Virus record (IMG/VR): IMGVR_UViG_3300013126_002903
Coordinates: 1 to 21,641 of that record
Direction: 5' to 3' (one strand)
DNA from: a virus
DNA length: 21,641 nucleotides
A program made the position numbers and the translations under genes. Below are positions 12,008-17,851 of this stretch, in pieces. Under the pieces are notes generated by a model that saw only the letters and a list, made by a program, of their open reading frames with translations, did no database searches and had not been told where the DNA came from. Numbering within the stretch: the first letter of the stretch is position 1; each line of letters starts with the position of its first letter.

Positions 12008-13053
12008 TTACAGCCGTGGTAGGTGGCCAATATGGGAGCGAAGGGAAGGGCGTTATCGTCCACCACATCGCAAACCGTTACGACGTTCACGTGAGGACGG
12101 GTGGCCCGAACGCCGGACACTCGTTCCAACACCTTGGGAAGGTCTGGAAGATGCAGGTGATTCCTTGCGGCTGGACCAACCCAAATGCCCACATCATCAT
12201 CGGGCGGGGTGCTTTGGTGGACCCACACCAACTACAACTAGAACTGGAAGCGATCCGAAAGGTGGATCCGACGATCGACGAGCGGCTGTTCATTGACGCT
12301 GACGCCGGAGTACTCGACAGTCGCTACCACATGGCCGAGGGTGGGGTTGCCGGGGCCATCCACGCACGCATCGGCTCCACCGGGGAAGGCGTAGGAGAAG
12401 CCCGCATGGCTCGTATTGCCCGGAATCCAGAAGCTAACGGCTTCCGGTTGTGGAAAGACGCCGCGTCGGAGTTCGGATTTGAGCATTTGTCCTACCCGGA
12501 CACACCCCGCATGCTTCACGAGTCGATTCGCCAAGGGGATCACGTTCTGCTCGAAGGAACACAGGGAAGCGGGTTGTCGCTCATCCACGGGCCATGGCCT
12601 TACTGCACCAGCCAAGACACCAACGCTGCAACTCTGGCAGCAGAAGCCGGGATTCCGCCGCAGCACATTACCGACGTTCTCTTGGTGGTACGCACTTATC
12701 CGATTCGCGTTGCCGGAAATTCCGGCCCACTGGAGCGGGAGTTGACGTGGGAACAAATGAGTGCTCGTATCGGCAAGCCGGTCGAAGAAAAGACCACCGT
12801 CACTCGCCTCGTGCGCCGGGTGGGCGAGTGGGACCCTGACCTTATCAAGCGGTCGTCCGTTCTGAACAGCCCGACTTCTGTTGCATTGACATTTGCCGAC
12901 TACATCTCCCCACAAGATGAAGGGAAGAAAGAATGGAACCAGCTGTCCCGGCACACCATCGATTTTGCCGAGAGTGTGGGGATGGTAGCCGGGGCACCGG
13001 TTAACTTCATCGGCACGGGCGGCTCCGTGTGGAGTGTCTGCGAGCGTGGATAG
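12004..13053 (+). CDS. purZ: PurZ-type adenylosuccinate synthetase (2-aminoadenine synthesis)
   Basis: PurZ joins aspartate to dGMP, giving N6-succino-2-amino-dAMP, the precursor of base Z. The protein has 349 aa, the length of PurZ and archaeal PurA rather than bacterial PurA (about 430). The P-loop reads GGQYGSEGKG: Ser12 stands where PurA has the catalytic Asp that activates IMP, a change described as typical of PurZ. Other sites: GGPNAGHS (His39), GSTGEGVG (125-131), LLEGTQGSGLSLIHGPWPYCTS (182-203), VRTYPIRVAGNSGP, and TTVTRLVRRVGEWD. The ATG at 12004 overlaps the polymerase stop (ATGA) and has AAGGAG upstream. The next gene is dut. An ordinary PurA making AMP is the alternative, but the Ser argues against it. 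Confidence 0.9.
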   Translation: MITAVVGGQYGSEGKGVIVHHIANRYDVHVRTGGPNAGHSFQHLGKVWKMQVIPCGWTNPNAHIIIGRGALVDPHQLQLELEAIRKVDPTIDERLFIDADAGVLDSRYHMAEGGVAGAIHARIGSTGEGVGEARMARIARNPEANGFRLWKDAASEFGFEHLSYPDTPRMLHESIRQGDHVLLEGTQGSGLSLIHGPWPYCTSQDTNAATLAAEAGIPPQHITDVLLVVRTYPIRVAGNSGPLERELTWEQMSARIGKPVEEKTTVTRLVRRVGEWDPDLIKRSSVLNSPTSVALTFADYISPQDEGKKEWNQLSRHTIDFAESVGMVAGAPVNFIGTGGSVWSVCERG

Positions 13054-13477
13054 GGTCTATTTCGTCCTCGGGTCAGAGTCTTTCGCGGAACCACAGGCTC
13101 CGGCCCGAGCCTATCCTTCCGATGCAGGTTGGGACCTTTTCGTGTCCCGAACCACAGAGGTGATCGGCAACAGTTTTGTCGATGTCCACACCGACATCAA
13201 TATCGCCATGCCGCCCGGTTACTGGGGACTTATCACCGGGCGCTCCTCGACTGTCCGCAGACGCCAACTAAGAGTAGAGCCCGGGGTAGTGGATGAAGGC
13301 TATCGAGGCGAGTTGAAGATTGGCGTATGGAACCTCAGTGGCTGGGTTACCAAAGTGTTAGCCGGGGAGCGACTGGCCCAACTGATTTTTATCGCCAGCA
13401 ACCGGTTCGAATGGCGAGAGGTAGAAAATCTCCCGCCCGGGGAGAGAGGATACAATGGATTCGGATCAACCGGTTAA
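13034..13477 (+). CDS. dut: dUTPase
   Basis: Hydrolyses dUTP to dUMP and pyrophosphate, keeping uracil out of DNA and supplying dTMP synthesis (trimeric family). All five motifs are present in 147 aa: DAGWDL (30-35), TGRSS (68-72), GVVDEGYRGEL with catalytic Asp87, ERLAQLIF (112-119), and ERGYNGFGSTG at the C-terminus. The GTG start at 13034 overlaps purZ by 20 nt; a second in-frame GTG at 13046 is possible. Its stop overlaps the next gene by 23 nt. Within this operon it fits a module that sets the composition of the dNTP pool. Confidence 0.92.
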   Translation: MSASVDRVYFVLGSESFAEPQAPARAYPSDAGWDLFVSRTTEVIGNSFVDVHTDINIAMPPGYWGLITGRSSTVRRRQLRVEPGVVDEGYRGELKIGVWNLSGWVTKVLAGERLAQLIFIASNRFEWREVENLPPGERGYNGFGSTG

Positions 13478-13928
13478 CGAAATCAAGCGTGACCTACTTA
13501 CCAAAGCGATCGAAACGACTTGTGGTGATCGCAACGTCGATTATGGTGGTCCCCGTACAAATTTCCGTGCAGTAGCTACCCTATGGGAAGCATGGGAAGA
13601 AATCTGCCCTCCGGGGAAGTACAGCCCGGAACACGACTACTGTATCCGCATGATCTTGGTGAAACTGGCCCGCATCGCGACCGGCGTCGTCAAAGAAGAC
13701 AACTACCTTGACGGCATCGGCTACTTTGCAAACGCGTGGGAGATGGCTACACCAAACCCGGTCAGTGGAGTTGTGGTATTTCACCACACCGAAGTATGGG
13801 AAGACACCAGCGTTATTTCTGGTGGGGATGGCTCCGCCGGGTTCAAGTACCCCGACGGCCCACAACCGTGGGACAACTCGCCGGACAAGATGCATGGAAA
13901 GAGTCGAGCCGATGCAAACTCCTCTTGA
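13455..13928 (+). CDS. DUF6378-like (MazG-related) protein, candidate nucleotide pyrophosphohydrolase
   Basis: Residues about 10-100 have the DUF6378 pattern: LLTKAIETTCGDRNVDYGGPRTNFRAVATLWEAW, then EHDYCIRMILVKLARIATG and KEDNYLDGIGYFANAWEM. This all-helical phage family resembles MazG-type NTP pyrophosphohydrolases, and the K..R...DN..D..GY residues would line a metal/nucleotide site. The last 55 residues are an extra, loop-like extension (GGDGSAGFKYPDGPQPWDNSPDKM). The ATG has GGAGAGGA upstream. In Z-DNA phages a MazG-like enzyme (MazZ) turns dGTP into dGMP for PurZ. Its position two genes after purZ makes it the best MazZ candidate here, but DUF6378 is also common in ordinary phages. Confidence 0.7.
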   Translation: MDSDQPVNEIKRDLLTKAIETTCGDRNVDYGGPRTNFRAVATLWEAWEEICPPGKYSPEHDYCIRMILVKLARIATGVVKEDNYLDGIGYFANAWEMATPNPVSGVVVFHHTEVWEDTSVISGGDGSAGFKYPDGPQPWDNSPDKMHGKSRADANSS

Positions 13929-14298
13929 ATCCACTGTAGTAAAAACTATCCTGAATGGCCTTCGCTCCTATGGGGCAAAGGCCATCAAGATTCACGTTGA
14001 CGGCTATGTTGAAGAAGGCACCCCCGACATCTTCGCCTGTCTAAATGGCTGGATGTTTGCCATTGAGGTAAAGCGACCAGACGACAAGGAACACCCGACC
14101 AAGAAGCAGCAATACGAATTGGCAGCGTGGGAAGAAGCCGGGGCTGTTGTTGGCGTAGCCCGAGGATGGCCCGACGTAGAGCGACTTATTCGACCTGCCC
14201 TTCGGAGCCCACGGGTAACCCGGGAGAGCCCCGGACCGATATACGGGGCTGTAGAGATCCCTCCTATTTCTCAGTGTCCAACGGAGAGGCTTCCGTGA
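13912..14298 (+). CDS. VRR-NUC domain nuclease (128 aa)
   Basis: A small PD-(D/E)XK nuclease of the VRR-NUC family. Residues 1-20 form a helix (ESTVVKTILNGLRSYG), then the catalytic core: GTPDIF with Asp39, FAIEVKRP with Glu52 and Lys54, and a Gln/Tyr helix (KKQQYELAAWEEAGA) followed by VGVARGWPDVERLI. Stand-alone phage VRR-NUC proteins are thought to cut branched or flapped DNA during replication and recombination. The ATG at 13912 has GGAAAGAG upstream and overlaps the DUF6378 gene by 17 nt. The stop overlaps the GTG of the methyltransferase remnant. The last 25 residues are Pro/Arg-rich and look disordered. Confidence 0.85.
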   Translation: MQTPLESTVVKTILNGLRSYGAKAIKIHVDGYVEEGTPDIFACLNGWMFAIEVKRPDDKEHPTKKQQYELAAWEEAGAVVGVARGWPDVERLIRPALRSPRVTRESPGPIYGAVEIPPISQCPTERLP

Positions 14299-14482
14299 GT
14301 TTTCAGACCGTAATAGCTGACCCGCCTTGGCCTATCGGGGACAACCTGTCTTGGGGTGGAGCCCGGGAAACCCGACGCGTTCTATTTTAATAGTGGAATC
14401 GCTATCCCCCGGCCCCTACTTGGAGCTATTTGCCCGGACAGAGCGCCCCGGGTGGGTCTGTATTGGAAACGAAATATATTGA
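14295..14482 (+). pseudogene. Decayed MT-A70-type N6-adenine DNA methyltransferase
   Basis: Pieces of one MT-A70 enzyme survive in three frames. The start (GTG 14295, coupled to the VRR-NUC stop) encodes MSFQTVIADPPWPIGDN, containing the catalytic DPPW motif, but stops at 14388. From about 14356 another frame gives PGKPDAFY. From about 14384 a third gives IVESLSPGPYLELFAR and RPGWVCIGNEIY, the family's C-terminal block, ending at the TGA at 14480. About two thirds of the enzyme is missing between the DPPW motif and KPD, and there is a one-base shift in the ATTTTAA run. Two independent lesions argue for true decay rather than a sequencing error. Promoter P5 begins within its stop codon. Confidence 0.8.
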
Positions 14483-14507
14483 CACCCACCAACCGGGGTG
14501 TTTTAAT
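14479..14507 (+). promoter_or_regulatory. Phage-type promoter P5 (rightward)
   Basis: TTGACA, a 17-base spacer (cccaccaaccggggtgt) and TTTAAT form an extended -10 promoter. The spacer is nearly identical to that of leftward promoter P2, and the leader is similar to those of P1 and P3. The TGA of the methyltransferase remnant is part of TTGACA, so the promoter may have been brought in, or fixed, when that gene was lost. It drives the second GHD-domain gene and the helicase. Confidence 0.85.
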
Positions 14508-14517
14508 AAAAGAGTAC

Positions 14518-14534
14518 CGGGGGACACGCCCGGA
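14518..14534 (+). promoter_or_regulatory. Leader hairpin downstream of P5
   Basis: CCGGG, a 7-nt loop, and CCCGG lie between promoter P5 and the GGAG ribosome binding site, at the same position as the hairpin following P3. The shared CCGGG(G/C)GA sequence shows the two leaders are related. Confidence 0.45.
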
Positions 14535-14551
14535 CGCGGAGTGCAAACAAA

Positions 14552-15145
14552 ATGGCAAAGCTGGTTCTCATCAACACCGTCAACAGCGCCAAACTCAGCA
14601 AGGGCAACAACGGATTCGCCGTTCACGCCGCCGATTGCGCAGACTTGGCAAAGGCGCTCAAGACTCTTGGTGTCCACAAGGGCACCGAAGCCGACACTCT
14701 CGACGAACTGGCCAAGGCATTTAACGACGACATGGTTGCTGGTGGATTCGAGCCGGGTGAGTGGGATTTTGACCGCGACGTGAAGTTGTTTGCTTGTGCC
14801 ACGACTACCGTCACCAAGCGAGCCAAGCCTAACATGGCCAAACTTTCCGAGTCTCCTTGCTGTAACCTGTTCCCCCACGAGCGCACCTGCCTTTCCGCCC
14901 TTCGGGCAGCTAACAAGGCCGCTCGCGCCAAAGCAATTGTCCCGCCCGTCAACGAAATCAACGAAGTCGTTCCGGGGCGTTGCCGCTGCGGTTGCGGTGC
15001 CGCCGTCGACAGCAAGCGCAACTTCCGCCAAGGGCACGACCAGCGACTCGTCGGCCTACTCCGCAAGGGTACGGTTCCGGCAGAGGCCAAGGGCGCTTTC
15101 CTTCTCACCTTCCACAACGGCGAATTCGCGAGGCTGGTGTCCTAA
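14552..15145 (+). CDS. CGCG-GHD domain protein, paralogue (197 aa)
   Basis: No named function is recognised. The N-terminal 125 residues differ from the protein at 7024: an initial strand (KLVLINTVNS), helices (ADLAKALKTLG, TLDELAKAFNDDMVAGGFEPGEW), then SPCCNLFPHERTC with clustered cysteines. The C-terminal domain (144-197) carries RCRCGCGA...FRQGHDQRLVGLL and LLTFHNGEFARLV, which aligns with residues 107-166 of the 7024 protein. Three close cysteines plus the GHD histidine look like a metal site. Expressed first from promoter P5 with a leader related to P3, it was probably copied together with its control region. The start ATG has GGAG 10 nt upstream. Confidence 0.75.
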   Translation: MAKLVLINTVNSAKLSKGNNGFAVHAADCADLAKALKTLGVHKGTEADTLDELAKAFNDDMVAGGFEPGEWDFDRDVKLFACATTTVTKRAKPNMAKLSESPCCNLFPHERTCLSALRAANKAARAKAIVPPVNEINEVVPGRCRCGCGAAVDSKRNFRQGHDQRLVGLLRKGTVPAEAKGAFLLTFHNGEFARLVS

Positions 15146-15348
15146 TGAAAACAGGATGGGGTCGGTCGTGTCGGTGGACTTCCATCAGTGAAGCCATCCG
15201 GGCTGCACAAAACAGCGCAGCCCGGGGAGGTCGCCCCCGTGCAGTGAGTCGCTCTCGGAGAGGTGGCTTCACGCTTAGCTGGACCGACATTCTCTGCTGG
15301 GTAGACGCCTCTGGTACCGTCACCCACCAACGCCCGAAAGGATACTGA
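15145..15348 (+). CDS. Hypothetical basic protein (67 aa)
   Basis: The ATG shares a base with the TAA of the GHD gene (TAATG), suggesting coupled translation. The middle is Arg-rich (RGGRPRAVSRSRRGG), and the end (FTLSWTDILCWVDASGTVTHQRPKGY) resembles a small structured domain. A 9-bp hairpin at 15198-15225 falls inside it, so the region might instead be a terminated leader. No family is recognised. Confidence 0.45.
   Translation: MKTGWGRSCRWTSISEAIRAAQNSAARGGRPRAVSRSRRGGFTLSWTDILCWVDASGTVTHQRPKGY
15198..15225 (+). terminator. 9-bp GC hairpin after the GHD gene
   Basis: CCGGGCTGC, a 10-nt loop, and GCAGCCCGG form a perfect stem about 50 nt after the GHD stop codon, without a U-tract. It parallels the strong hairpin that follows the first GHD gene at 7673-7704, so both GHD units have the arrangement promoter, leader hairpin, gene, hairpin. 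It lies in the predicted 67-aa ORF. Confidence 0.4.
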
Positions 15349-15361
15349 GGTAAGTGGCGCG

Positions 15362-15568
15362 ATGAAAATCACCAGACGCAAACTTCTGGGGGTGTCCAAC
15401 TATGCTGTTTACCACGGAATGGAACTCATCGGCTCTGCATGTATGACTGGCAGGTGGGCGTTGCCGATACTCTCCGGTCTTGTGTCGACAGCATCCGCTA
15501 CGCTGCTCTTGGTCCCAGTCATCTGTAGTGGCTCCGGAGCCTTCCCCGTACTCTCGGAGAAAGCATGA
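15362..15568 (+). CDS. Hypothetical protein with hydrophobic C-terminal half (68 aa)
   Basis: The ATG at 15362 has a loose GAGGT upstream. The N-terminus is basic (MKITRRKLLG). Residues about 33-55 are hydrophobic (LPILSGLVSTASATLLLVPVIC), so a membrane association is possible. The stop overlaps the next mini-ORF (ATGA). Another frame is also partly open here, so the reading is uncertain. No family is recognised. Confidence 0.4.
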   Translation: MKITRRKLLGVSNYAVYHGMELIGSACMTGRWALPILSGLVSTASATLLLVPVICSGSGAFPVLSEKA

Positions 15569-15630
15569 GCTATATCTGTAGCCATCCGATAGCTTCCGTG
15601 TTAGGAGAGCTTTCCCGTGAACTTCCGTGA
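15565..15630 (+). CDS. Coupling mini-ORF (21 aa)
   Basis: The ATG overlaps the previous stop (ATGA), and the ORF ends 14 nt inside the helicase gene, spanning its ribosome binding site. It encodes MSYICSHPIASV...SRELP. Its main role may be to carry ribosomes across the helicase start. Confidence 0.3.
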   Translation: MSYICSHPIASVLGELSRELP

Positions 15631-16969
15631 GTATCCTCCGCCTCTATGGCCACACCAAGCTGAAGCCTTGTACCAAGCAACCGCGCACCCGGGGTTCATG
15701 CTGGCCATGGACATGGCCACCGGGAAATCGCGAGTGGCTGTCGACTGGATACAGAGAGTCGGAGCCAAGCGCGTCTTGTTAGTAGCTTCTGCTAATGTGG
15801 TGTCCGTGTGGCCGGATCAGTTTGAGCAGTGGGCTCCCGGGGCACACCGAGTAATTGTCCTCGCCGGGACCAACAAGCAACAAACCATGCGAATGTTGGC
15901 TGACTCCGATCCGGGCGTTTTCATTGTGACCTATGGCACGGTTTGGCGCAATCCGATGAAGGATTTCCTGTTCGATAACCGAGAAACCCATATTGACGCC
16001 GCCATCCTAGACGAAAGTCACCGCATCAAGTCGGCGGGGTCAAAGGTCTCGAAATTCTTTGCCGCGTTCGGTAGGAGACTAGAGCATCGACTGTGTTTGA
16101 CCGGCACGCCCGCCCCCAACTCCCGGCTCGACCTGTACGGACAATTCCGATTCCTCGACCCTACGGTATTCGGCACGAATTACAACCGTTTCGCGAACAA
16201 ATATGCTGTGTTCGGTGGGTTCGAGAAGCGTCAACTCCTGTTTTATCGGGAAGAGATGGAAGCCGACATGCGTAACCGCTTCTATTCCCTGTCTTATCGA
16301 GTCAAGCTCGACGATGTACTCGACGTCCCGCCCTACGTGCCTACGGTCATACGTAGCTTCCAACTAGGGAAAGAGGCATTCCGGGTGTACAAAGAAATGG
16401 AAAAAGATTCGTTGGCGGACCTACAGGGAGCAACCGCTGTTGCGGGTAGTATCTTGACCAAGATGCTCCGGCTCCAACAGGTAACGTCGGGGTTCATTCC
16501 AGACGATACTGGAAAGGTGCATCAAGTCGATACCGGGAAAATCAACGCGTTCAAAGACCTACTGGAAGACCTATCCCCGGACAAAAAGGTCGTGGTATTT
16601 TGCCTGTTTGTTCATGACATCGCCGCTGTCAAAGCAGCTGTAACGGCTTCTGGTCGGAAAGTCGCTGAGCTATCCGGAAAGATAAAGGAACTAGACGGCC
16701 CGCGATTCCCCGAGTGGGCCGACGTGCTGGTAGTCCAACAACAAAGCGGGTCTGAGGGCATCGACTTAACTGCCGCCCGGTACTGTGTCTTTTATTCGCT
16801 GGGTTACAGTAGGGGAGTTTACGACCAATGTCGTGCCCGGTTACGTCGCCCCGGACAGACTCGCCCGGTCGCTACCATCCACATCAACGCCACCAAAACA
16901 GTGGATACTCGCATCTCCAAAGTGATCGACACCAAAGGCGACCTAATTCGAGCACTGCTAGACAAATGA
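15617..16969 (+). CDS. SNF2/SF2-type DNA helicase (450 aa)
   Basis: An SF2 helicase/translocase of the SNF2 class as found in phage replication modules. Motifs: Q-like PPLWPHQAEAL (8-18), Walker A DMATGKSR (32-39), DEAH-box variant DESH (132-135), motif III LTGTPAPNSR (161-170), then the second RecA-like lobe with KVVVFCLFVHD, SGSEGIDLTAARYCVFY (motif V) and QCRARLRRPGQ (motif VI arginines). No extra domains are present, so it is close to a minimal core. It probably remodels protein-DNA complexes or recombination intermediates. The GTG start has AGGAG 9 nt upstream; an in-frame downstream start would lose the PPLWPHQ motif. It is the last gene of the rightward arm and is followed directly by a terminator. 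Confidence 0.9.
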   Translation: MNFREYPPPLWPHQAEALYQATAHPGFMLAMDMATGKSRVAVDWIQRVGAKRVLLVASANVVSVWPDQFEQWAPGAHRVIVLAGTNKQQTMRMLADSDPGVFIVTYGTVWRNPMKDFLFDNRETHIDAAILDESHRIKSAGSKVSKFFAAFGRRLEHRLCLTGTPAPNSRLDLYGQFRFLDPTVFGTNYNRFANKYAVFGGFEKRQLLFYREEMEADMRNRFYSLSYRVKLDDVLDVPPYVPTVIRSFQLGKEAFRVYKEMEKDSLADLQGATAVAGSILTKMLRLQQVTSGFIPDDTGKVHQVDTGKINAFKDLLEDLSPDKKVVVFCLFVHDIAAVKAAVTASGRKVAELSGKIKELDGPRFPEWADVLVVQQQSGSEGIDLTAARYCVFYSLGYSRGVYDQCRARLRRPGQTRPVATIHINATKTVDTRISKVIDTKGDLIRALLDK

Positions 16970-17004
16970 CCCCGGGTTACGGCACCAAACGCAACCCGGG
17001 GTCA
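16967..17004. terminator. Bidirectional terminator between convergent arms
   Basis: TGACCCCGGGTT and AACCCGGGGTCA form a perfect 12-bp stem with a 14-nt loop. The stem begins at the helicase stop codon. AAAA follows on the plus strand and a short T-rich run would flank it on the minus strand. It separates the rightward replication arm from the leftward lysis/tail arm and can serve both. A second pair of CCCCGGG blocks lies at 17013-17041, before the last leftward stop. Confidence 0.75.
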
Positions 17005-17051
17005 AAAGCTGTCGCCCCGGGCTGGAGAGATGGAGGAGCCCCGGGCGGAGC

Positions 17052-17333
17052 TTACGTCATGTCGCCGGGGTCCCGCGTCGCCGCAGAATTACCCGACGCT
17101 CGCCACTTGCTTACGTCACTAGCGCCTTGCGATATTTGGTGGACAAAACCATTTCCACTGATAAACGCCATAGTGTCTCGTACCGGCGTCCAATCCAAAG
17201 CCCCGGGGTGGCCAGTAAGCGCCAACACCGTGCTAGCTGTGAGAAACGCCACCAACGCCACTACAAGGAAAACCCCGACAAGTACCATGCCGGTCCACTT
17301 GCGGGAAGACTTGAGGACGTCCGGTACCGGCAT
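17052..17333 (-). CDS. Single-pass membrane protein (93 aa)
   Basis: The start at 17333 lies two bases after the upstream stop (TAG AG ATG), favoured over an in-frame ATG at 17384 that would overlap the neighbour by 49 nt. Residues about 15-36 are one transmembrane helix (TGMVLVGVFLVVALVAFLTAST). The rest is a soluble tail (GHPGALDWTPVRDTMAFISG...) ending in Asp/Arg-rich sequence. Last gene of the leftward lysis cassette; a spanin-like or holin-accessory role is possible but no motif proves it. Confidence 0.6.
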   Translation of the reverse strand: MPVPDVLKSSRKWTGMVLVGVFLVVALVAFLTASTVLALTGHPGALDWTPVRDTMAFISGNGFVHQISQGASDVSKWRASGNSAATRDPGDMT

Positions 17334-17335
17334 CT

Positions 17336-17638
17336 CTAAACCCCCGGGTCTGGGATTTTCTTCTTGCCAATTAACGAAATCCATCGTATACCGAGCGCTG
17401 GCAACAGAAACGCCGCGACTTCTTCCCATGGGCTCGCAACAGAAGACACACCAGCGGCGACAACTTCAAGCCAGAACTCCTGATTACCGAGCAGCGTAGG
17501 ACAGTGTACCGTGTTGGTGCCCCCGGGCACCGTACACGTCTCGCCGCCGACAGTTGCCAGCAGTCTCATCGGTCCACTCAACGTAAGAAAGAGCAAACCA
17601 ACTACGACCGATAAGACAAGGGATCGCTGTATAGTCAT
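17336..17638 (-). CDS. Membrane or exported hypothetical protein (100 aa)
   Basis: The N-terminus is a signal-anchor (MTIQRSLVLSVVVGLLFLTL), followed by a segment with two cysteines (GGETCTVPGGTNTVHCP) that could form a disulfide outside the membrane. A long hydrophobic region follows (FWLEVVAAGVSSVASPWEEVAAFLLPALGIRWISLI) and then a basic KKK tail. The ATG begins right after the upstream stop TAG. The position between the holin candidate and another membrane protein suggests a lysis accessory, for example an antiholin. The function is not known. Confidence 0.6.
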   Translation of the reverse strand: MTIQRSLVLSVVVGLLFLTLSGPMRLLATVGGETCTVPGGTNTVHCPTLLGNQEFWLEVVAAGVSSVASPWEEVAAFLLPALGIRWISLIGKKKIPDPGV

Positions 17639-17851
17639 CTAACCGGGGCCATTAGCCGGGAGAATCGATTCGAGCCAAGGCAACGCCCGCTTTAGTCCAG
17701 CGCCGACAATGGCAAAACCGGCTGCAATTGCCCACGCCCCCCAGTCAGAAATGGGTGACAAGCTGGCGTCAAGAAAGAGTTGAATTGCCATACCGAGGCC
17801 CCCTGCCACAAAGGCCACAATTGTGTAGATGACCGCTGTCCGGATGCTCAT
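17639..17851 (-). CDS. Holin candidate (70 aa, two membrane helices)
   Basis: Two hydrophobic helices (about residues 6-27, TAVIYTIVAFVAGGLGMAIQLF, and 38-52, WGAWAIAAGFAIVGAG) are joined by a short acidic turn (DASLSPISD), with a basic stretch (LKRALPW) after the second. Size and layout match class II holins. It has a strong GGAGGT ribosome binding site and its ATG overlaps the M23 endopeptidase stop codon (TAATG), the expected partner. Holins have no conserved sequence motif, so this call rests on topology and context. Confidence 0.65.
   Translation of the reverse strand: MSIRTAVIYTIVAFVAGGLGMAIQLFLDASLSPISDWGAWAIAAGFAIVGAGLKRALPWLESILPANGPG

Noticed and set aside
12004-13053. Ordinary PurA (AMP synthesis) for the adenylosuccinate synthetase homologue
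   Set aside because: The catalytic Asp position is Ser, and the gene is coupled to a phage polymerase, dut and a MazG-like gene, so PurZ is more likely. A substrate assay would settle it.
14356-14724. 122-aa plus-strand ORF over the methyltransferase remnant and promoter P5
   Set aside because: It spans the promoter and runs out of frame into the GHD gene. Only its first codons matter, as one fragment of the decayed methyltransferase.
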